From Poseidonibacter lekithochrous (GTDB taxonomy: Bacteria > Campylobacterota > Campylobacteria > Campylobacterales > Arcobacteraceae), in the NCBI RefSeq assembly GCF_013283835.1, contig NZ_CP054052.1:3038001-3102000 (forward strand): 64,000 bases of DNA, given 5' to 3'. Shown piece after piece: positions 60,294 to 64,000 of this stretch. The notes beneath the pieces were generated by a model. It was not told the DNA's origin. It saw only the letters and a list, made by a program, of their open reading frames with translations, and searched no databases. Every line of letters begins with the position of its first letter. The first letter of the stretch is position 1. Both the position numbers and the translations under genes were made by a program.

Positions 60294-61034
60294 TTAGTGA
60301 ACTAAAATTTCATTTAAAAATTGTTTAGCTCTTGGTGATTTTGGATTATTGAAAAACTCTTCAGGAGTATTCTCTTCTACAACAACTCCATCATCCATAA
60401 ATACGATTCTATCCCCTACTTCTTTTGCAAATCCCATTTCATGAGTTACACAAACGATAGTAAAATCTTCTTTTGCTAAATCTTTCATAACTGAAAGAAC
60501 ATCACCGATTGTTTCAGGATCTAATGCTGATGTTGGTTCATCAAATAAAATCACTTTTGGTTTCATTGCAAGTGATCTTGCAATTGCAACTCTTTGTTTT
60601 TGTCCACCAGATAAATCTCCAGGGTAAGAGTCTGCTTTATGGTCTAATTTAACTTTTTCAAGTAATGCCATAGCAATTTTCTTTGATTCTTCTTTTGAAA
60701 TAGTTTTTACTAGTGTTGGTGCTATAGTAATATTTTCTAAGATAGTTAAATGAGGAAATAAATTAAAGTGTTGGAATACCATTCCTACTTCACTTCTAAT
60801 CTCTTTTAGGTTCTTTTTACTTGCATGAATATCGATATTATCTACAATAATAGATCCATCATCAATATCTTCTAATCCATTAATACATCTGATTAATGTC
60901 GATTTTCCAGATCCACTTGGACCACAAACTACAACGATTTCACCTTTTTTTACACTAAAATCTATATTTTTTAGTACATGAAAATCGTCGAAAAATTTAT
61001 TTATCTTTGTCATTGAAATTATATTATTGCTCAT
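60294..61034 (-). CDS. glnQ: Polar amino-acid ABC transporter ATPase (GlnQ type)
   Basis: A 246-residue ATPase. Walker A is GPSGSGKST near residue 38, the Q-loop FQHFNLFPH lies near 88, the signature LSGGQKQR near 141 and Walker [15 protein letters not shown] near 160. It is the first gene of the minus-strand operon that continues through two binding proteins, the permease, MarC and LysE. The gene name indicates family, not a proven substrate. Confidence 0.92.
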   Translation of the reverse strand: MSNNIISMTKINKFFDDFHVLKNIDFSVKKGEIVVVCGPSGSGKSTLIRCINGLEDIDDGSIIVDNIDIHASKKNLKEIRSEVGMVFQHFNLFPHLTILENITIAPTLVKTISKEESKKIAMALLEKVKLDHKADSYPGDLSGGQKQRVAIARSLAMKPKVILFDEPTSALDPETIGDVLSVMKDLAKEDFTIVCVTHEMGFAKEVGDRIVFMDDGVVVEENTPEEFFNNPKSPRAKQFLNEILVH

Positions 61035-61153
61035 TTACACTCTTTTGTTAAATTCATAAGCTTAAATATTACTGAAATATGTTTTAAAATTAGATTAAAA
61101 TGAATAAAATATGTATAAATTCCGCTTTTTATATATATTAATTGTATAAATAA

Positions 61154-61162
61154 TGATATAAT
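61154..61162 (+). promoter_or_regulatory. Extended -10 promoter of the EamA gene
   Basis: TGATATAAT is an extended -10 (TGn plus perfect TATAAT). It lies 25 bases before the ATG at 61188, with GGAGGG between. No strong -35 is seen, as expected for an extended -10. Confidence 0.6.
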
Positions 61163-61187
61163 CGCGCTTTTTATTTTGGAGGGTTAT

Positions 61188-62066
61188 ATGACTAAAGCAA
61201 AACTATATGAATATAGAGCTGATTTATTACTACTAACTGTTGCTATTGCTTGGGGTGTAACATTTCTTATGGTACAAGAGGCAATCGAGTCTACACCGGT
61301 ATATGCATTCTTATTTTTTAGATTTACACTTGCTTCAATTTTAATGTTTTTTATTGCTTATAAATTCTTAAAAGAGACAAATATTCAAACCGTACTTTAT
61401 GGTGTAATCTTAGGATTATTTTTATTTTTTGCCTTTGCAACTCAAACATTTGGCTTAGCTTATACAAAAAGTTCAATAGTTGCGTTTATAACGGGTCTAA
61501 ACGTAATTTGTGTTCCTTTTTTAGCTTATTTTATTTTCAAAGATAAAGTTAGAAGAAATGTATTTATTGCTTCATTAATTGCAGTTTTTGGACTATATTT
61601 ATTAACAATGAGTGGAAAACTTACATTAGGAACAGGAGAGTTTCTAACACTAATTTGTGCATTTTTATTTGCTTTACAAATTATTTTTACAGGTAAATTT
61701 TCAAAACAAGTAAATGTATATCTTTTAGTTTTATATCAATTAGTTACGGTAAGTGTTTTATCACTTGGTTTTTCATTAGCACTAGATGATACAACTTTTG
61801 GTATAGAGTATGATTATACATTCTATAAAGCAGTATTAGTAACTGCAATTTTTGCAACTGTATATGCATTTTTAATTCAGACATATATGCAACAATTTAC
61901 AACTGCTACTAAAACTGCAATTATTTTTACTATGGAACCTGTATCTGCATCAATTTATGGATACTTTGTTGGGGGAGAAATACTCACATCAATACAAATA
62001 TTTGGAGCTGCGTTAATTATTGTAGCAACCTTGGTTTCGGAGTTACAATTTAAAAGAAAAAAATAA
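61188..62066 (+). CDS. EamA/DMT-family transporter
   Basis: A ten-helix exporter of about 292 residues with two EamA repeats. Typical segments are LLLLTVAIAWGVTFLMVQEAI at the start (shown in part) and FTMEPVSASIYGYFVGGE near the end. A TTG at 61176 keeps the frame open, but it is part of the ribosome binding region (GGAGGG); the ATG at 61188 is the start. The substrate is unknown. Single gene. Confidence 0.87.
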   Translation: MTKAKLYEYRADLLLLTVAIAWGVTFLMVQEAIESTPVYAFLFFRFTLASILMFFIAYKFLKETNIQTVLYGVILGLFLFFAFATQTFGLAYTKSSIVAFITGLNVICVPFLAYFIFKDKVRRNVFIASLIAVFGLYLLTMSGKLTLGTGEFLTLICAFLFALQIIFTGKFSKQVNVYLLVLYQLVTVSVLSLGFSLALDDTTFGIEYDYTFYKAVLVTAIFATVYAFLIQTYMQQFTTATKTAIIFTMEPVSASIYGYFVGGEILTSIQIFGAALIIVATLVSELQFKRKK

Positions 62067-62135
62067 TAATTTTTATGCTTTTTTAATGCGACTTTTACTT
62101 GCTACTATTTAATATTAAATTTAAAGGAGTAGCAA

Positions 62136-63248
62136 GTGCAAAAGTTTTTATATGTAACAGATCAAGAAGAATACACTGATCACAGTTTTATAGGTCCTTT
62201 ATTTGAAAAATATTTAAATAAACATTTCGAAATTAAAATAGTATATTTCTCAAAAACTAAACAAAATTTTGAAGAAAAAGATGAAAAATCTTATATTCTT
62301 CCAGAGAAAGATAAAAAAAATCCAATTGAAGCATTAGAAAAAAATGGTATTGATTTTGCTGACTATGAATTTGTAGCAGTTAGAAATGATACAGATATTC
62401 TAAAAGAAGTACTAAGACAAAAAGCAACACATGATTACAAAGTTGCCTTTAGATTATCTTTCCCAAAAAGAATTGCAAAACTTCAAACTGACGAAGCTAA
62501 TCACAAAAAAAGTTTCTTAGATGTGATTAACAATAAAATCAAAACTTACAGTGAAACAAACTTAATTAATGAGTGTGATATATTCTTACCAACATCAAGA
62601 CAAATGAGAGATGATTACTTAAAAGATGTTAAAACTAGAACATTTGTAATTCCATCTGCAATTGACCCTGAGGTATTACAACATAATATTCAACATGAAG
62701 GTAATGAAAAAAGATTTTTCTACGCTGGCACATTAGATAAACTTAGAGAATTTGAGACAGTTCTAGATGCCTTTAATGATATTCATAGTGATAAATTTAA
62801 AATTATGATTTCATCAAAAGATCCAGAATATACAAGTGATATGATTTCAAAATTCCCAAATATTCAAGATAATGTTGAAGTATATAATGCTAAAACAAAA
62901 CAAGAATTATTAGAACTAATTGCAAAAGCAGATATTGGATTAGCCTCTTTACCTGATATTGCACTGTTTAATAGTTCAACACCAATGAAAGTATTAGATT
63001 ATTATTCTAGTGCTATTCCTTGTGTAATGACACATAATGAAAATAACTCTTCAATTTTTGAAGATAACTATAGTGGTTGGTTGTGTGAATTTGATAAAGA
63101 CTCAATTAGATGTAAATTAGAGCATATTATTAATCTATCTAAAGATGAAGTAACTGAAGTAGGTGAAAATGGTCAAAAAAGATTATTAGATATTAGAAAC
63201 TACGAAAGAATTGCTGCTGATTTAGCACACCAATTAAATATATTATAA
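62136..63248 (+). CDS. GT4-like glycosyltransferase
   Basis: A 370-residue cytoplasmic glycosyltransferase of the GT-B fold. The C-terminal half has a typical donor-binding arrangement: RFFYAGTLDKLREFETVLDA near residue 193, ADIGLASLPD near 268, and PMKVLDYYSSAIPCV near 287. The start is a GTG at 62136 after AAAGGAG. Acceptor and donor are unknown. It ends at a strong bidirectional terminator. Confidence 0.75.
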   Translation: MQKFLYVTDQEEYTDHSFIGPLFEKYLNKHFEIKIVYFSKTKQNFEEKDEKSYILPEKDKKNPIEALEKNGIDFADYEFVAVRNDTDILKEVLRQKATHDYKVAFRLSFPKRIAKLQTDEANHKKSFLDVINNKIKTYSETNLINECDIFLPTSRQMRDDYLKDVKTRTFVIPSAIDPEVLQHNIQHEGNEKRFFYAGTLDKLREFETVLDAFNDIHSDKFKIMISSKDPEYTSDMISKFPNIQDNVEVYNAKTKQELLELIAKADIGLASLPDIALFNSSTPMKVLDYYSSAIPCVMTHNENNSSIFEDNYSGWLCEFDKDSIRCKLEHIINLSKDEVTEVGENGQKRLLDIRNYERIAADLAHQLNIL

Positions 63249-63276
63249 AAAAAGGGTAATTTAATTACCCTTTTTT
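63248..63276. terminator. Bidirectional terminator
   Basis: A long stem of A-run plus GGGTAAT (63248-63260) with ATTACCC plus T-run (63264-63276) and a TTA loop, located between convergent glycosyltransferase and methyltransferase genes. It functions in both directions by sequence. Confidence 0.8.
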
Positions 63277-64000
63277 ATTCCAAGAGATAACAGCCCATTC
63301 AACAGGTTCTGATTCTTGTTTTGAAGATAAATCTATATTTTCATAATAATCTTCTAAAGCTTTTATATCAGTATTTGATAATTCACCCAAAGACCATTTA
63401 ATAGATTCTACGAATTTTTCTTTTAAAGTATATATTGTAGATCTTCCTTCACTTTGTACAAAGTTTACACTTGCGTTTATTCCAAGTGAATAAAGAATAT
63501 TTATTACATAGATATAATCTGGTTTTTTGATTACTTCTTTTTGAAGTACATCTAAGATTTCATCAGATACAAAAGTTCCACCCTTTTTAAAAGAAATTAC
63601 AACTTTTTTATTTGCTTTTTCATTTAGCTTTAAAAGGGCTTCTTTCATATCTTTTACTTCCATAGAACGTGAAGCAATAACCAAATCTGTATTTGGTACA
63701 TCTTCCCATGAGTCATACCAAGATTTGTTTATAGTTTTTATATTATTAAGATTTTGCTCTTTAGCGTTTTGTTCTAATATTTCAAGCATTCCACTTGAAT
63801 AGTCTAAACAAAATACCTCATCAAGAGTATTTGCTAATTTTAAAGATAAGTTTCCAACTCCACATCCAACATCTAGTGAGCTTTTTATACCATCAAGATT
63901 TAGTAATGATAAAAACTGCTCATTATAAATTGAGTTATGAACTCTTTTATTCATATGAGGTGCTTTTTCATCCCAAGCCTCTTTGCCTTTGGCTTTAAAA
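63265..64000 (-). CDS. Class I SAM-dependent methyltransferase (start beyond window)
   Basis: A Rossmann-fold methyltransferase of unknown substrate. Motif I is LDVGCGVGNLSLKL, followed by an acidic residue after the second strand (CLDYSSGMLE). An ATG at 63954 would give 229 residues. The frame stays open upstream to the window edge, and the extra residues (KGKEAWDEKAPHM) look like the usual W-D-x-x-A start of this family. The true start is therefore probably to the right of 64000 and the gene is truncated here. Confidence 0.8.
   Translation of the reverse strand, partial: FKAKGKEAWDEKAPHMNKRVHNSIYNEQFLSLLNLDGIKSSLDVGCGVGNLSLKLANTLDEVFCLDYSSGMLEILEQNAKEQNLNNIKTINKSWYDSWEDVPNTDLVIASRSMEVKDMKEALLKLNEKANKKVVISFKKGGTFVSDEILDVLQKEVIKKPDYIYVINILYSLGINASVNFVQSEGRSTIYTLKEKFVESIKWSLGELSNTDIKALEDYYENIDLSSKQESEPVEWAVISWNKKG

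Overview
The window is AT-rich chromosomal DNA from a member of the Campylobacterota (Epsilonproteobacteria), most likely an Arcobacter-type organism. The evidence is the gene content: frdCAB fumarate reductase, a paired dynamin-like GTPase locus of the kind known from Campylobacter jejuni (Cj0411/Cj0412), MqnA of the futalosine menaquinone route, a cFbpABC-type iron transporter, and a complex I operon that keeps nuoE and nuoF, which Campylobacter and Helicobacter lack. The assignment is by recognition, not by database search.

Layout. 1-6.3 kb: end of mqnA, uppP, then cell-wall genes (murG and an ftsW/rodA gene on the minus strand, a divergent class B penicillin-binding protein on the plus strand), a cyclophilin and a small membrane protein. 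6.5-12.2 kb: a complete rRNA operon on the minus strand (consensus promoter, 16S, tRNA-Ile, tRNA-Ala, 23S, 5S, terminator), with long inverted repeats around 16S and 23S. 12.2-14.9 kb: minus-strand group of a prepilin-like protein, a GT-C type membrane glycosyltransferase, pabA/trpG and a small unknown protein. 15-18.7 kb: iron(III) ABC transporter behind two Fur-box-like sites. 18.7-24.2 kb: a diguanylate cyclase with two periplasmic binding domains, a UbiD decarboxylase and a MalY/PatB-type PLP enzyme.

24.3-38.9 kb: the 14-subunit complex I operon in 13 nuo genes (nuoC and nuoD fused), with citrate synthase gltA between nuoF and nuoG. 39.1-42.6 kb: frdCAB. Together with menaquinone synthesis (mqnA, ubiD) these form an anaerobic/microaerobic respiratory chain. 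42.7-47.1 kb: two adjacent dynamin-like GTPases. 47.1-55.1 kb: single genes and small operons (GNAT, YgjP-type metalloprotein, siroheme nitrite/sulfite reductase, two tiny paralogues, PhyH-like oxygenase, tex, a hairpin-rich repeat element, two paralogous membrane proteins). 55.1-61.0 kb: a minus-strand amino-acid transport operon (ATPase, two binding proteins, permease, MarC, LysE/ArgO exporter, Nudix, RidA). 61.2-64 kb: an EamA exporter, a glycosyltransferase, and a methyltransferase that runs off the right edge.

The most interesting signal is in complex I. NuoF keeps its FMN and iron-sulfur motifs but has lost several residues that contact NADH in the Thermus enzyme. NuoG is cut to 478 residues, NuoH is about 90 residues longer than usual, and gltA sits in the operon. 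This points to a remodelled electron-input module, possibly with a donor other than NADH. Other leads are a pair of tiny paralogous genes of unknown function, a 130-bp imperfect hairpin element, -10 boxes placed so close to start codons that the mRNAs may be leaderless, and a palindromic -10 element between divergent cell-wall genes. No CRISPR array, insertion sequence or phage gene was seen.
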